A stretch of DNA of 26,677 bases from Pseudomonadota bacterium (GCA_021780395.1 JAJXYU010000190.1:1-26677); one strand, 5' to 3'. Positions 7,859-18,201 are shown, numbered from the stretch's first letter. Translations and numbers: made by a program. Notes: generated by a model from the letters alone, not told the origin.

Positions 7859-9223
7859 CTATTTCCCGATGCAGAAGCTGCGGAAGATCTCGCCGAGCAG
7901 ATCGTCGCTGGTGAACTCGCCGGTGATCTCGCCGAGCGCGGCTTGCGCGCAGCGCAGCTCCTCGGCGACGAGCTCCGGCGCGCCGGTGTCGCGCCGCACG
8001 CGCTCCGCCTCGTCGAGATGCGCACCGGCGCGGCCGAGCGCGTCGAGGTGGCGGCGCCGCGCACTCACGACGGAGACCTCCGCCGATTGCTCGCCGGCGC
8101 TCGCACGCAGCCGCGCGCGCAGCCGGTCGACGCCGGCGCCGGTGCGGGCGCTCAGTGCGATCACACCCGGAGGGTCGGTCGCGGTCGGCAGGTCGTCGTG
8201 CGCTTCGGCGGCGAGCAAGTCGATCTTGTTGAGCACGATCGCGACCGGCACGCCGGGCGCGAGCGCCGCCATCTCGGTGCCGATCGCGCCAACCTCCGCT
8301 CGCTCGCGCGCCGCGTCGACGACGTAGAGCACGAGGTCGGCGCGCGCGATCGCCGCGCGCGCGCGGCGAATCCCTTCGGCCTCGATCGCATCGCCCGCGA
8401 CCCGCAAGCCGGCCGTGTCCACGAGGTGCAGCGGGATCCCGTCCTCGAGCACCGAATGGCGCAGCAGATCCCGGGTCGTCCCGGGCAGATCGGTCACGAT
8501 CGCGACTTCGTCCCCGGCGAGTCGGTTGAGCAGGCTCGATTTGCCGGCGTTCGGCTTGCCGGCGATCACGACGGTGAGGCCTTCGACGAGGCGCACACCG
8601 CGGTGCGCCTCGTCGCGCAACGCGACGAGCGATCCGCGCAGCGCGGCGAGCCGGGTCGCGACCTCGCCGTCGTCGAGCAGCGGCACCTCCTCGTCCGGAA
8701 AGTCGATCGCACCCTCGAGCCGGACGCGCAGCGCGGTGAGTTCGGCTTGCAACGCGTGCACCCGCGCGGAGAGCTCGCCCTGCATCGACCGCGCCGCGGC
8801 GCGGGCCGCCGCGCTCGACGCGGCGTCGATCAGGTCGGCGACGCCTTCGGCCTGCGCGACGTCGATCTTGCCGTTGAGGAACGCCCGCTCGCTGAATTCC
8901 CCGGGTCGGGCCGCCCGGCAACCGAGCGCGAGGCAACGCCGTACGAGCGCATCCAGCACGACCGGGCCGCCGTGACCGTGCAGCTCGAGCGAGTCCTCGC
9001 CGGTGAACGACTGCGGTCCCGGGAAATAGAGCGCGAGTCCCTGGTCGATCGCGCCGCCGTCGGCCTCGCGGAACGTCGCGAGCGTCGCTGTTCGCGGCGG
9101 CGGGCAGCGGCGGAGCAGCGCGGCGGCGATCCGCGCGGTGGCCGGGCCGCTGATCCGAACGATGCCGATCGCGCCCCGCCCGGGCGGCGTCGCGATCGCG
9201 ACGATCGTGTCGAGCGCGCTCAT
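7859..9223 (-). CDS. mnmE: tRNA modification GTPase MnmE (TrmE)
   Basis: GTPase subunit of the MnmEG tRNA wobble-uridine modification complex, 454 residues as in E. coli. The N-terminal folate-binding domain (1 to about 118) begins MSALDTIVAIATPPGRGAIGIVRISG. A helical domain follows, with an inserted G domain: G1 GKPNAGKS (222-229), G2 around Thr249-Thr250 (LPGTTRD), G3 DTAG (269-272), G4 NKID (332-335). The C-terminus ends in FCIGK, where Cys451 is the conserved active-site cysteine. It lies 46 nt downstream of yidC in the usual rpmH-rnpA-yidD-yidC-mnmE order. Its functional partner mnmG is about 5.6 kb away, beyond inserted genes. Confidence 0.98.
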   Translation of the reverse strand: MSALDTIVAIATPPGRGAIGIVRISGPATARIAAALLRRCPPPRTATLATFREADGGAIDQGLALYFPGPQSFTGEDSLELHGHGGPVVLDALVRRCLALGCRAARPGEFSERAFLNGKIDVAQAEGVADLIDAASSAAARAAARSMQGELSARVHALQAELTALRVRLEGAIDFPDEEVPLLDDGEVATRLAALRGSLVALRDEAHRGVRLVEGLTVVIAGKPNAGKSSLLNRLAGDEVAIVTDLPGTTRDLLRHSVLEDGIPLHLVDTAGLRVAGDAIEAEGIRRARAAIARADLVLYVVDAARERAEVGAIGTEMAALAPGVPVAIVLNKIDLLAAEAHDDLPTATDPPGVIALSARTGAGVDRLRARLRASAGEQSAEVSVVSARRRHLDALGRAGAHLDEAERVRRDTGAPELVAEELRCAQAALGEITGEFTSDDLLGEIFRSFCIGK

Positions 9224-9269
9224 CGGCCGAGCCGCCGCGAACGCTCGCGCCGCGGAACGGGCCGCCGGC

Positions 9270-10982
9270 TCACTCGCGCTTGCGCGACTCGCGCTGCACG
9301 ATCTGGTTGATCCGCCACTGCTGCGCGATCGACAACAAGGTGTTCGTGAGCCAGTAGAGCACGAGGCCCGAGGGGAACCAGGCCATCGTCGCGGTCATCA
9401 CCAGCGGCATGAACTGCATCACCTTCGCCTGGGTCGGATCCGGTGGCGCAGGGTTCAGCTTGAACTGCGCGAACATCGCGCCGCCGAGGAACAGCGGCAG
9501 CACGAAGTACGGGTCGCGCACCGACAGATCGTTGATCCAGAACATGAACGGCGCCTGGCGCATCTCGACGCTCTCGACCAGCACCCAGTAGAAGGAGATG
9601 AAGAACGGGATCTGCACGACCATCGGCAGGCAGCCGGCGAGCGGATTCACCTTCTCCTTCTTGTACAGCTCCATCATCGCGCGGCCGAGCTTCTCGCGAT
9701 CGTCCTTGTAGGTCTCCTGGATCTGCTTCATCCGTGGCGCGACGTTGCGCATCTTCGCCATCGACCGGCCGCTCGCCTGGGAGAGCGGATAGAAGATGAG
9801 CTTGATCAGCGCCGTGACGAGGATGATCGACCAGCCCCAGTTGCCGGTGATCCCGTGCACCCAGCTCAGCACGTGGAACAAGGGCTCGGCGAGCACGGTC
9901 ACCTTGCCGTAGTCGACCGCGAGCTGCAGCTTCGGACCCGTCGCGGCAAGCTGCGACTGCAGCTTCGGACCGACGAACGCCTTCTCGGCGTAGCTCGCGG
10001 TCGCGCCGGGGGCGACGGTCTGCATCGGACCGGTCGCGCGCAGCAGGAATTGATGTCCGTGCACCAGCAGCTGATAGTCGAACGGCTCGCCCGCGGTCGG
10101 CACGATCGCGGACACGAAGTGATGCTGGAGCGCGGCCAGCCAGCCGTTCGTGACGGTGCGGCTGAACGGCGACGGGTCGTTCACGTCGAGCTTCAGGTCG
10201 CGGTACTTGTCGCCGTCGTAGATCGCCGGACCCATGAACGAATAGGTGCGGATGTTGAAATACGAGCGCTTCACGATCTCCCAGTGGCGCAGGATCTGCG
10301 CGTAGGTCGCGAACGTTCTCGGGGTCGGGCTCTGGTTGACCACCTGATAGTCGATCCCGATCGCATAGCGGCCGCGCCGGAACACGAAGGTCTTCTTGAC
10401 CGTGAGTCCGTGGCCGTCGGTCCATTGCAGCGGGACGCGCAGCTCGCTCGCGCCGGGCGCGAGCGAGTACGCGCGCGCGGGCGAGGTCCACAGCGCGAGG
10501 TGATTCGGCACCGCCTCCCCGGCCGGCCCGGTGAGCCCGGTCTGGATCACGTAGAGGCTGTCGGGGCTGTCGTGATTCAGGAGCCGGACCGGAATGTTCG
10601 GCTGGTCCTTGTGCAAGGGATAGCGCGTGAGGTCCGCCCGGTCGAGCTCACCGCCGCGCAACGCGATCCGCACGTCGAACACGTCGGTTTGCACCCGGAT
10701 CTGCCCACCGCCGGCGCTCGCCCCCGCCGCGGCAGCGGACGCTTCGGTCGGGGCCGGTACGGCCCCCGCCGCGGGCGCGGACGCGACCGAGGCGGCGGAT
10801 GGCGCCGCCGCGGGTCCGGCCGTGGGCACCGCCTCGTCGAATCCGCTCGCGATCTTCCCGCCCGGGGCCGGGGCGACGATCGCCGGCGCCGCAGGATGGG
10901 CGTAATCGCGCATCCACGTGCCGTAATTCACGTACAGCAGCGCGAACAGCGCGATCCAGAGCATGATCCGGGTATTAAACAT
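9270..10982 (-). CDS. yidC: Membrane protein insertase YidC
   Basis: Inserts and folds inner-membrane proteins, with or without the Sec translocon. 570 residues, of the Gram-negative type: N-terminal anchor helix (about 5-22), an Ala/Pro-rich linker, the large periplasmic P1 domain, then the conserved five-helix core. The core contains the cytoplasmic hairpin ([26 protein letters not shown]), [50 protein letters not shown] and [13 protein letters not shown]. The position of the E. coli groove arginine (Arg366) is lysine here ([12 protein letters not shown]), which keeps the positive charge. The ATG overlaps the end of yidD by 8 nt (ATGTTTAA), indicating coupled translation. Confidence 0.98.
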   Translation of the reverse strand: MFNTRIMLWIALFALLYVNYGTWMRDYAHPAAPAIVAPAPGGKIASGFDEAVPTAGPAAAPSAASVASAPAAGAVPAPTEASAAAAGASAGGGQIRVQTDVFDVRIALRGGELDRADLTRYPLHKDQPNIPVRLLNHDSPDSLYVIQTGLTGPAGEAVPNHLALWTSPARAYSLAPGASELRVPLQWTDGHGLTVKKTFVFRRGRYAIGIDYQVVNQSPTPRTFATYAQILRHWEIVKRSYFNIRTYSFMGPAIYDGDKYRDLKLDVNDPSPFSRTVTNGWLAALQHHFVSAIVPTAGEPFDYQLLVHGHQFLLRATGPMQTVAPGATASYAEKAFVGPKLQSQLAATGPKLQLAVDYGKVTVLAEPLFHVLSWVHGITGNWGWSIILVTALIKLIFYPLSQASGRSMAKMRNVAPRMKQIQETYKDDREKLGRAMMELYKKEKVNPLAGCLPMVVQIPFFISFYWVLVESVEMRQAPFMFWINDLSVRDPYFVLPLFLGGAMFAQFKLNPAPPDPTQAKVMQFMPLVMTATMAWFPSGLVLYWLTNTLLSIAQQWRINQIVQRESRKRE

Positions 10983-11208
10983 GATGCAGATGTCCCTTCT
11001 CGGGTACCGGGTCGTAGCCGCCCGGCGTGAACGGATGGCAGCGCAGCAGCCGCCGCGCGGCGAGCCAGGTCCCGCGGATCACGCCGAAGCGCTCCACCGC
11101 GGTATACGCATAGCACGAGCAACTCGGATAGAAGCGGCAGCGCGGTCCGAGCATCGGACTGATCGCGAGTTGATAGCCACGGATGAGCCAGAGGAACGGG
11201 CGTCGCAT
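10975..11208 (-). CDS. yidD: Membrane protein insertion efficiency factor YidD
   Basis: Small membrane-associated protein that aids YidC-dependent insertion, 77 residues. The family signature is clear: [61 protein letters not shown], including the three closely spaced cysteines. ATG 11208 is chosen because GAGG lies 10 nt upstream (ending 10 nt before the ATG). An alternative GTG at 11217 overlaps the rnpA stop as GTGA and would add three residues (MTT), but the GAGG directly abuts it. The gene overlaps yidC by 8 nt. Confidence 0.95.
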   Translation of the reverse strand: MRRPFLWLIRGYQLAISPMLGPRCRFYPSCSCYAYTAVERFGVIRGTWLAARRLLRCHPFTPGGYDPVPEKGHLHHV

Positions 11209-11213
11209 GGTGG

Positions 11214-11669
11214 TCACCCTCGGCGGCGGATCGCGACCCAGAGTCTCTCGAGGCTCGCGCGCAACGCGCGCGAGTCGGCGCCGCGGGCCGCATCGCGCGC
11301 AGCGACGGTCACGTCGACAGCCGGCAAGGTGGTTTGGTTCACTCGGAACGATTCCCTGGCGATGCGCTTGAGGCGATTACGGGCGACGGAGCAGCCTGCC
11401 GCGCGGGTCGAAATCGCGAGCCCGAGGCGCGGATGAGTCCCGCGGTTCGCGAGGACCTGCAAACTGAAATAGTCGTCGGAGAATCGCCGCCCGCCACGCC
11501 GCACCTCGTTGAATTCGGCCGGCTGGTGCAAACGCTTGCGAGGTTCTAGCCGAAACTTCGCCTTCGTCCCGGTCTCGTCCAGAACGGGCTTACGGACAGA
11601 GGCGCTTGCGGCCCTTGGCGCGCCGGCGCGACAACACGAGGCGGCCGCCCTTGGTGGCCATGCGGGCAC
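11214..11669 (-). CDS. rnpA: Ribonuclease P protein component (start uncertain)
   Basis: Protein subunit of RNase P, which helps the RNA subunit cleave the 5' leader of pre-tRNAs. The conserved core is plain: [40 protein letters not shown] and the RNR box [14 protein letters not shown], ending [12 protein letters not shown]. The core starts near 11549. Between it and the rpmH stop (11590) there is no ATG, GTG or TTG in frame. The given 5' end is GTG 11669, inside rpmH in another frame, the only conventional start upstream of the core. Its roughly 34 extra residues look non-conserved, so it is an outer limit. Alternatives are CTG 11582, 7 nt after the rpmH stop, giving [18 protein letters not shown], or TTG 11531, which would cut into the core. 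The stop overlaps the possible yidD GTG. Confidence 0.9.
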   Translation of the reverse strand: MPAWPPRAAASCCRAGAPRAASASVRKPVLDETGTKAKFRLEPRKRLHQPAEFNEVRRGGRRFSDDYFSLQVLANRGTHPRLGLAISTRAAGCSVARNRLKRIARESFRVNQTTLPAVDVTVAARDAARGADSRALRASLERLWVAIRRRG

Positions 11670-11724
11670 GAAAGCCGTGCGTTCGGGCGCGGTGCAATTT
11701 ACCGGGATTGAATGTGCGTTTCAT
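11590..11724 (-). CDS. rpmH: 50S ribosomal protein L34
   Basis: A 44-residue basic ribosomal protein. The reverse strand from ATG 11724 reads [20 protein letters not shown], then [20 protein letters not shown], ending in RLCP and TAA at 11592-11590. This is the full normal length and the classic L34 sequence; only the RLCP tail, with a cysteine, is a little unusual. It is the first gene of the rpmH-rnpA-yidD-yidC-mnmE series and diverges from dnaA. A GGGAG-like site (GGAAAACTCCC reversed context) is not a clean Shine-Dalgarno, so start selection rests on homology. Confidence 0.97.
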   Translation of the reverse strand: MKRTFNPGKLHRARTHGFRARMATKGGRLVLSRRRAKGRKRLCP

Positions 11725-11793
11725 GGGAGTTTTCGACCGCTGCGAACTCTTGATCGTGAGCGAACGACCGCGGGTCGATCGCGAAAGGCGGCA

Positions 11794-11822
11794 AGGGTAC
11801 TGAGCGGCGCTGGAGGTGTCAA
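11794..11822 (-). promoter_or_regulatory. Predicted sigma-70 promoter of rpmH
   Basis: On the minus strand a perfect -35 TTGACA (11822-11817) is followed by exactly 17 bp and TACCCT (11799-11794, 3 of 6 matches). It would start transcription around 11787, leaving a leader of about 60 nt before the rpmH ATG. The perfect -35 at ideal spacing suits a strongly expressed ribosomal protein operon. Confidence 0.55.
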
Positions 11823-11851
11823 TAGACGCGTTGGCGCGTTGGCGCTAGACT
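11823..11851 (+). promoter_or_regulatory. Possible dnaA promoter
   Basis: TAGACG (11823-11828), 17 bp, then TAGACT (11846-11851); both are partial consensus matches (4 of 6 each). It would place the start about 60 nt before dnaA and lies back to back with the rpmH -35. The spacer consists largely of the CGCGTTGG tandem repeat. Confidence 0.3.
11827..11842. repeat. Tandem CGCGTTGG repeat in the rpmH-dnaA divergent region
   Basis: CGCGTTGG occurs twice head to tail and is followed by a third partial copy (CGC). It lies between the predicted rpmH -35 and the predicted dnaA -10. It may be a protein-binding site, though two 8-bp copies in GC-rich DNA can arise by chance. Confidence 0.5.
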
Positions 11852-11918
11852 TTCCGCCCTTTCGGTCGATTCGTCCGATCGCCGACGACACTTCGGAATC
11901 TCTAGGGAGAGCGTGCTC

Positions 11919-13280
11919 TTGTCGGAGTCGCTATGGAATCGCTGTCTTCGCGTGCTGGAAGGCGAGCTGACCGAGCAACAGTTCAATACCTGGGTACGCC
12001 CGCTGCAGTCGCTCGAGCGCGACGGCGAGTTGCGGCTGCTCGCCCCGAACCGTTACGTCGTCGAGTGGATCGATCAGCATTCGCTCGCGAGGATCAAGGA
12101 ACTGGCACGGGCGTTCACCGACGGTGCGGCGCCGCAAGTGATCCTCGACGTCGGCACCCGGGCGCCGCTCGCGGAGGCAGCCCCGGCGATCCCGGCAGCC
12201 CCGGCGGCACCGAACGGCAAGGCGGTCGCACGGCCGGCGCGCGCCGCGCCCGTCGTGCTCGGCAGTCGGATCAACGCGGATTTCACGTTCTCGAGCTTCG
12301 TCGAGGGCAAGAGCAATCAGCTCGCGAAGGCCGCGGCGATGCAGGTTGCAGGAAATCCCGGCAAGGCCTACAACCCGTTGTTCATCTACGGTGGCGTCGG
12401 TCTCGGCAAGACGCACCTGATGCACGCGGTCGCGAATCGGCTGCGCGAGCAGGACCCCGAGGTGCGGCTTGCGTACGTGCACAGCGAGCGCTTCGTCGGC
12501 GACATGGTGAAGGCGCTCCAGCACAACACCATCAACGACTTCAAGAGCGCGTACCGTTCGCTCGATGCGCTGCTGATCGACGATATCCAGTTCTTCGCGG
12601 GCAAGGAGCGTTCGCAGGAAGAGTTCTTCCACACCTTCAACGCGCTGCTCGAGAGTCAGCAGCAGGTGATCCTGACCTGCGACCGCTATCCGAAGGAGGT
12701 CGACGGTCTCGAGGAGCGCCTGAAGTCGCGGTTCGGGTGGGGACTCACCGTCGCGATCGAGCCGCCGGAGCTCGAGACCTGCGTCGCGATCCTGATGAGC
12801 AAGGCCGCGATGTCCCGGGTGGCGCTGCCCGAGGAAGTCGCGTTCTTCATCGCGAAGCGGATTCGCTCGAACGTGCGCGAACTCGAAGGAGCGCTGCGGC
12901 GAGTGGTCGCGACCGCGAATTTCACGGGACGGCCGATCACGCTGGAATTCGCGAAGGACGCGTTGCGGGACCTGCTGGCGCTGCAGGAGAAGCTCGTGAC
13001 CATCGAGAACATCCAGAAGACGGTTGCCGAGTACTACAAGATCCGGATCGCCGATCTGCTCTCGAAGCGGCGCAATCGCTCCGTCGCCCGTCCGCGCCAG
13101 GTCGCGATGGCGCTCGCGAAGGAGCTCACGAACCACAGCCTGCCGGAGATCGGCGATGCGTTCGGGGGTCGCGATCACACGACCGTGCTGCACGCCTGCC
13201 GGCGGGTGAAGGAATTGCGGGAGACCGAACGGCGGATCGAGGAGGACTACCTCAACCTGTTGAGAACCCTGACAGGATGA
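11919..13280 (+). CDS. dnaA: Chromosomal replication initiator protein DnaA
   Basis: AAA+ initiator that binds DnaA boxes, melts oriC and loads DnaB. 453 residues with TTG at 11919 as start. That start gives [20 protein letters not shown], which aligns with the usual MSxSLWxxCL, and GGGAG lies 9 nt upstream. GTG 11913 (two more residues) sits too close to that site. Domain I is about 1-80, followed by a short Ala/Pro-rich linker (81-115). The AAA+ domain has Walker A GGVGLGKT (158-165), Walker B LLIDD (218-222) and [10 protein letters not shown]. Domain IV carries the DNA-binding signature [12 protein letters not shown] (416-427). DnaA-box-like sites lie immediately downstream. Confidence 0.98.
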   Translation: MSESLWNRCLRVLEGELTEQQFNTWVRPLQSLERDGELRLLAPNRYVVEWIDQHSLARIKELARAFTDGAAPQVILDVGTRAPLAEAAPAIPAAPAAPNGKAVARPARAAPVVLGSRINADFTFSSFVEGKSNQLAKAAAMQVAGNPGKAYNPLFIYGGVGLGKTHLMHAVANRLREQDPEVRLAYVHSERFVGDMVKALQHNTINDFKSAYRSLDALLIDDIQFFAGKERSQEEFFHTFNALLESQQQVILTCDRYPKEVDGLEERLKSRFGWGLTVAIEPPELETCVAILMSKAAMSRVALPEEVAFFIAKRIRSNVRELEGALRRVVATANFTGRPITLEFAKDALRDLLALQEKLVTIENIQKTVAEYYKIRIADLLSKRRNRSVARPRQVAMALAKELTNHSLPEIGDAFGGRDHTTVLHACRRVKELRETERRIEEDYLNLLRTLTG

Positions 13281-13291
13281 ACGGGGAGAAG

Positions 13292-13326
13292 CTGTGGATC
13301 ACCGGTGGACGGAAATTCCTCCACAG
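13292..13326. promoter_or_regulatory. Inverted pair of DnaA boxes
   Basis: TGTGGATCA (13293-13301) differs from the reverse-strand box TGTGGATAA at one position. TCCTCCACA (13317-13325) matches TTATCCACA at 7 of 9. Extended by a base, CTGTGGA and TCCACAG form a 7-bp inverted repeat with a 21-bp spacer. Confidence 0.6.
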
Positions 13327-13440
13327 GCTGTCGACACGTTGCGGACAATCCCCGAACACCGGTTCCTCAGGGTCATGCTTCGCGCAAGCCGTTGACCCGG
13401 CATCGTTTAACAGGCTTATCCTCCGACATCGCGCCCCTCT

Positions 13441-13483
13441 TCTATTAATTCAATTCTTAAATTCAGAAAGATAAGATCATTAG
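13441..13483. other. AT-rich tract, candidate DNA unwinding element
   Basis: By my count only 9 of 43 bases are G or C, in a region otherwise about two-thirds or more GC. It directly follows the DnaA-box cluster and ends 33 bp before dnaN, so it may also contain the dnaN promoter. GATAAGATCATTAG at its right end is a run of GAT/TAG-like triplets, but I could not phase it confidently to a DnaA-trio. Confidence 0.55.
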
Positions 13484-13484
13484 A

Positions 13485-13520
13485 ATGGCAACACCGCACG
13501 GGATGGGAACTTCAGCATGA
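13485..13520 (+). CDS. Possible 11-residue leader peptide upstream of dnaN
   Basis: ATG GCA ACA ... GCA TGA encodes MATPHGMGTSA, and its TGA overlaps the dnaN ATG in an ATGA junction. Such overlaps often mean translational coupling. No good ribosome binding site precedes the ATG, and the GGGA that would serve dnaN lies within this frame. It may be chance. Confidence 0.2.
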   Translation: MATPHGMGTSA

Positions 13521-14614
13521 AATTGACCGCGGAACGCGAGACCTTGCTCGCGCCTTTGCAGGCCGTGATCGGCGTCGTCGAGCGACGGCAGACGATGCCG
13601 GTGCTGGCGAACGTGTTGCTCTCGGTGCACGACGGACGGGTCGCGATCACCGCGACGGATCTCGAGGTGGAGCTCGTCGCCGCGGCGGCGGTCGCGGTGA
13701 CGGCCGACGGCGACATCACCGTGCCGGGACGCAAGCTCCTCGATATCCTGCGGGCGTTGCCCGACAAATCGATGGTATCGATCGGTCTCGACGGCGAGAA
13801 GCTGACGGTGAAGGCGGGTCGCAGCCGGTTCAGCCTCTCGACCTTGCCGGCGAGCGAATTTCCGGTGATCGAGAACATCAACGCGGAACAGACGGTCCAG
13901 CTCGACTGTGCGGCGCTCGGACAGCTGCTCGACAAGACGCACTTCTCGATGGCGCAGCAGGACGTCCGCTATTACCTGAACGGAATGCTGCTGGAAATCG
14001 AAGGCGACACCTTGCGGGCGGTCGCAACGGACGGCCATCGGCTCGCGCTGTGTGAGAAGCCGCTCGCTCGCAAGGCGAAGGCGGGACAGCAGGTGATCAT
14101 TCCCCGCAAGGGTGTGCTGGAACTGCAGCGCATCCTCGGCGACGAGGGCACCTGCGAGCTCGCGATCGGCAGCAACCACATTCGCGCCCAGATCGGCGAC
14201 GTTCGCTTCACTTCGAAGCTCATTGACGGCCGGTTCCCGGAATATTCGCGCGTGATCCCGGCCGCGCCGCCCGTTGCGATCAACGCCGATCGGGACACCC
14301 TGCGCCAGGCTTTGCAGCGCACCGCGATTCTCTCGAACGAGAAATATCGGGGAATCCGGATTCACGTGAGAGAAAATCTCATTACAATTCAAGCACATAA
14401 CCCAGAGCAGGAAGAGGCCGAGGAAGAGATCGAAGTCAAATACGACGGCGTGGATCTCGAAGTGGGTTTCAATGTGAATTATCTGCTCGACGCGCTCTCG
14501 GCGATCGATGGCGCCGAGGTCGAACTGGGATTGACCGACAGCAACAGCAGTTGCCTGATCCGTTCACCGGGATCCTCGAGCGCGCGATACGTCGTCATGC
14601 CAATGCGGCTCTGA
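13517..14614 (+). CDS. dnaN: DNA polymerase III subunit beta (sliding clamp)
   Basis: Ring-shaped clamp that tethers DNA polymerase III and other partners to DNA. 365 residues, near the E. coli length of 366. The start MKLTAERETLLAPLQAVIGVVERRQTMPVLANVLL is typical, TDGHRLALCEK lies mid-protein, and the C-terminus SSARYVVMPMRL is the conserved end that forms part of the partner-binding pocket. GGGA lies about 8 nt upstream of the ATG. It stands between the candidate oriC and recF, in the standard order. Confidence 0.98.
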   Translation: MKLTAERETLLAPLQAVIGVVERRQTMPVLANVLLSVHDGRVAITATDLEVELVAAAAVAVTADGDITVPGRKLLDILRALPDKSMVSIGLDGEKLTVKAGRSRFSLSTLPASEFPVIENINAEQTVQLDCAALGQLLDKTHFSMAQQDVRYYLNGMLLEIEGDTLRAVATDGHRLALCEKPLARKAKAGQQVIIPRKGVLELQRILGDEGTCELAIGSNHIRAQIGDVRFTSKLIDGRFPEYSRVIPAAPPVAINADRDTLRQALQRTAILSNEKYRGIRIHVRENLITIQAHNPEQEEAEEEIEVKYDGVDLEVGFNVNYLLDALSAIDGAEVELGLTDSNSSCLIRSPGSSSARYVVMPMRL

Positions 14615-14626
14615 TCGGGGAGCGAC

Positions 14627-15688
14627 ATGGGGCTGCGCCGCATCCAGGTGACGGATCTGCGTTGCCTGCGAGCGGTGGCGCTCGACGTCGATTCCCGGTA
14701 CACCCTGATCAGCGGTCCGAATGGATCGGGTAAGACCAGCGTCCTCGAGGCAATTTATTTTCTAGGGCGCGGCCGATCTTTCCGAACCCATCGTCCGGCC
14801 CGGCTGATTCGCAGCGGCTGCGAGCGCTTCATCGTCTTCGGCGAGTTGGACACCTCCGGGGGCCTGCTCGCGCTAGGCATCGAAGTCACCCCGGAGCGAC
14901 TCCGGGCGCGAATCGCCGGCCGGGATGCCGCCTCGGTCGCCGAGCTCGCCAGCCACTTTCCGGTCCAGATCATCGATCCGGATATTCATCAACTCATCGA
15001 AATGGGTCCCGCGATCCGCCGCCGCTTGATGGATTGGGGTGTGTTTCACGTGGAACCACCCTTTCTGAGTGCCTGGCAACGGTACCGTCAGGCGCTCGCC
15101 CAGCGGAATGCCGCCTTGCGCCAGCGGCAACCGCCGACACTGGTCGGAGCCTGGGATCCCGACCTGGTGCGAACCGGGGAGGAGATCCACGATGCCCGGC
15201 TTCGGTACGTCGCCCGTCTCGAAACCATCGCGCAACCGATCGTCGAACGACTGCTCGGCGTGCCCCTGGAGTTACGCTATCGGTCGGGCTGGCCCGCGGA
15301 ACTGACCCTGAACGAAGCGCTGCGAATGCATCTCACCACGGATCGCGAGCGGGGGGTGACCCAGGTGGGGCCGCATCGAGCCGAGCTCGTCGTGCGTGTC
15401 GACGGCGCGCTCGCCCGCGAACACGTGTCTCGCGGACAACAGAAGCTCTTGGCCGCGTCACTCGCGATCGCCCAGCTGAAGCTGCTGGAATCGCTATCAC
15501 CCGAACAGCCGACCCTGCTGCTCGACGATCCAGCGGCTGAGCTCGACACGCGGCATCTGGCCGGCTTGATCGACGAGGTTCGCGCACTGCGCGCGCAGTT
15601 GATCGTGACGACGCTCGAGCCCGATTTCAGCGCACTCGGCGAGCCGGGCCGCAAGTGTTCGCTGCATCACGGGACCCTCCACTTTTAG
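14627..15688 (+). CDS. recF: DNA replication and repair protein RecF
   Basis: SMC-like ATPase of the RecFOR pathway, which loads RecA at single-strand gaps. 353 residues, family typical. Walker A GPNGSGKT is at 30-37, followed by AIYFLGRGRSFRT. The conserved IDPDIHQLIEMGPAIRRRLMDWGVFHVEP segment contains a parS-like DNA sequence. The ABC-type signature is VSRGQQKLLAASLAIAQL and Walker B is TLLLDDPAAELD near the C-terminus. The ATG is 12 nt after the dnaN stop, with GGGGAG 6 nt upstream, so dnaN and recF are co-transcribed. Confidence 0.97.
   Translation: MGLRRIQVTDLRCLRAVALDVDSRYTLISGPNGSGKTSVLEAIYFLGRGRSFRTHRPARLIRSGCERFIVFGELDTSGGLLALGIEVTPERLRARIAGRDAASVAELASHFPVQIIDPDIHQLIEMGPAIRRRLMDWGVFHVEPPFLSAWQRYRQALAQRNAALRQRQPPTLVGAWDPDLVRTGEEIHDARLRYVARLETIAQPIVERLLGVPLELRYRSGWPAELTLNEALRMHLTTDRERGVTQVGPHRAELVVRVDGALAREHVSRGQQKLLAASLAIAQLKLLESLSPEQPTLLLDDPAAELDTRHLAGLIDEVRALRAQLIVTTLEPDFSALGEPGRKCSLHHGTLHF
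15042..15057. promoter_or_regulatory. parS: parS-like site inside recF
   Basis: TGTTTCACGTGGAACC matches the parS consensus TGTTTCACGTGAAACA at 14 of 16 positions. It encodes part of the conserved VFHVEP stretch of RecF, so the resemblance may be shaped by protein conservation as well as by ParB binding. Confidence 0.5.
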
Positions 15689-15699
15689 CCCCTCGCGAA

Positions 15700-15715
15700 T
15701 GTTTCACGTGAAACC
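15700..15715. promoter_or_regulatory. parS: parS centromere site in the recF-gyrB gap
   Basis: TGTTTCACGTGAAACC matches the parS consensus at 15 of 16 positions and contains the full 14-bp palindrome GTTTCACGTGAAAC (15701-15714). It is non-coding and about 2.2 kb from the candidate oriC, where ParB-binding sites are expected for origin segregation. parA and parB are not in this window. Confidence 0.85.
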
Positions 15716-15752
15716 GCCGGCCCGCGCGTGGCGTGAGGCCGACCGCGAAAAA

Positions 15753-15761
15753 TGCTAAGAT
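15753..15761 (+). promoter_or_regulatory. Possible extended -10 promoter of gyrB
   Basis: TGCTAAGAT (TG-N-TAAGAT) lies 25 nt before the gyrB ATG in the 98-bp recF-gyrB gap. No good -35 is visible at 17 bp (GTGAGG), in keeping with an extended -10 type. The parS site lies about 40 bp upstream, so ParB spreading might affect gyrB expression. Confidence 0.4.
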
Positions 15762-15768
15762 GAATTAG

Positions 15769-18201
<2,433 letters not shown>

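Larger units (their letters stand above)
13281..13516. other. oriC: Candidate chromosomal origin of replication (oriC), dnaA-dnaN intergenic region
   Basis: The 236-bp gap holds two inverted DnaA-box-like sites, a third weaker one (TTATCCTCC, 13416-13424, 7 of 9) and a strongly AT-rich tract at 13441-13483. Box cluster plus AT-rich unwinding element beside dnaA is the usual bacterial origin layout. The rpmH-dnaA gap shows no convincing box. The genes on either side run away from this region, as expected at an origin. A GC-skew reversal has not been computed. Confidence 0.7.

Noticed and set aside
11725..11912. rpmH-dnaA gap as the origin, as in Pseudomonas
   Set aside because: No 9-mer close to TTATCCACA was found on either strand and there is no AT-rich tract, whereas the dnaA-dnaN gap has both.
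14361..14369. TTCACGTGA in dnaN, resembling a parS core
   Set aside because: Only about 11 of 16 positions fit parS when extended, and it encodes ordinary IHVRE codons.
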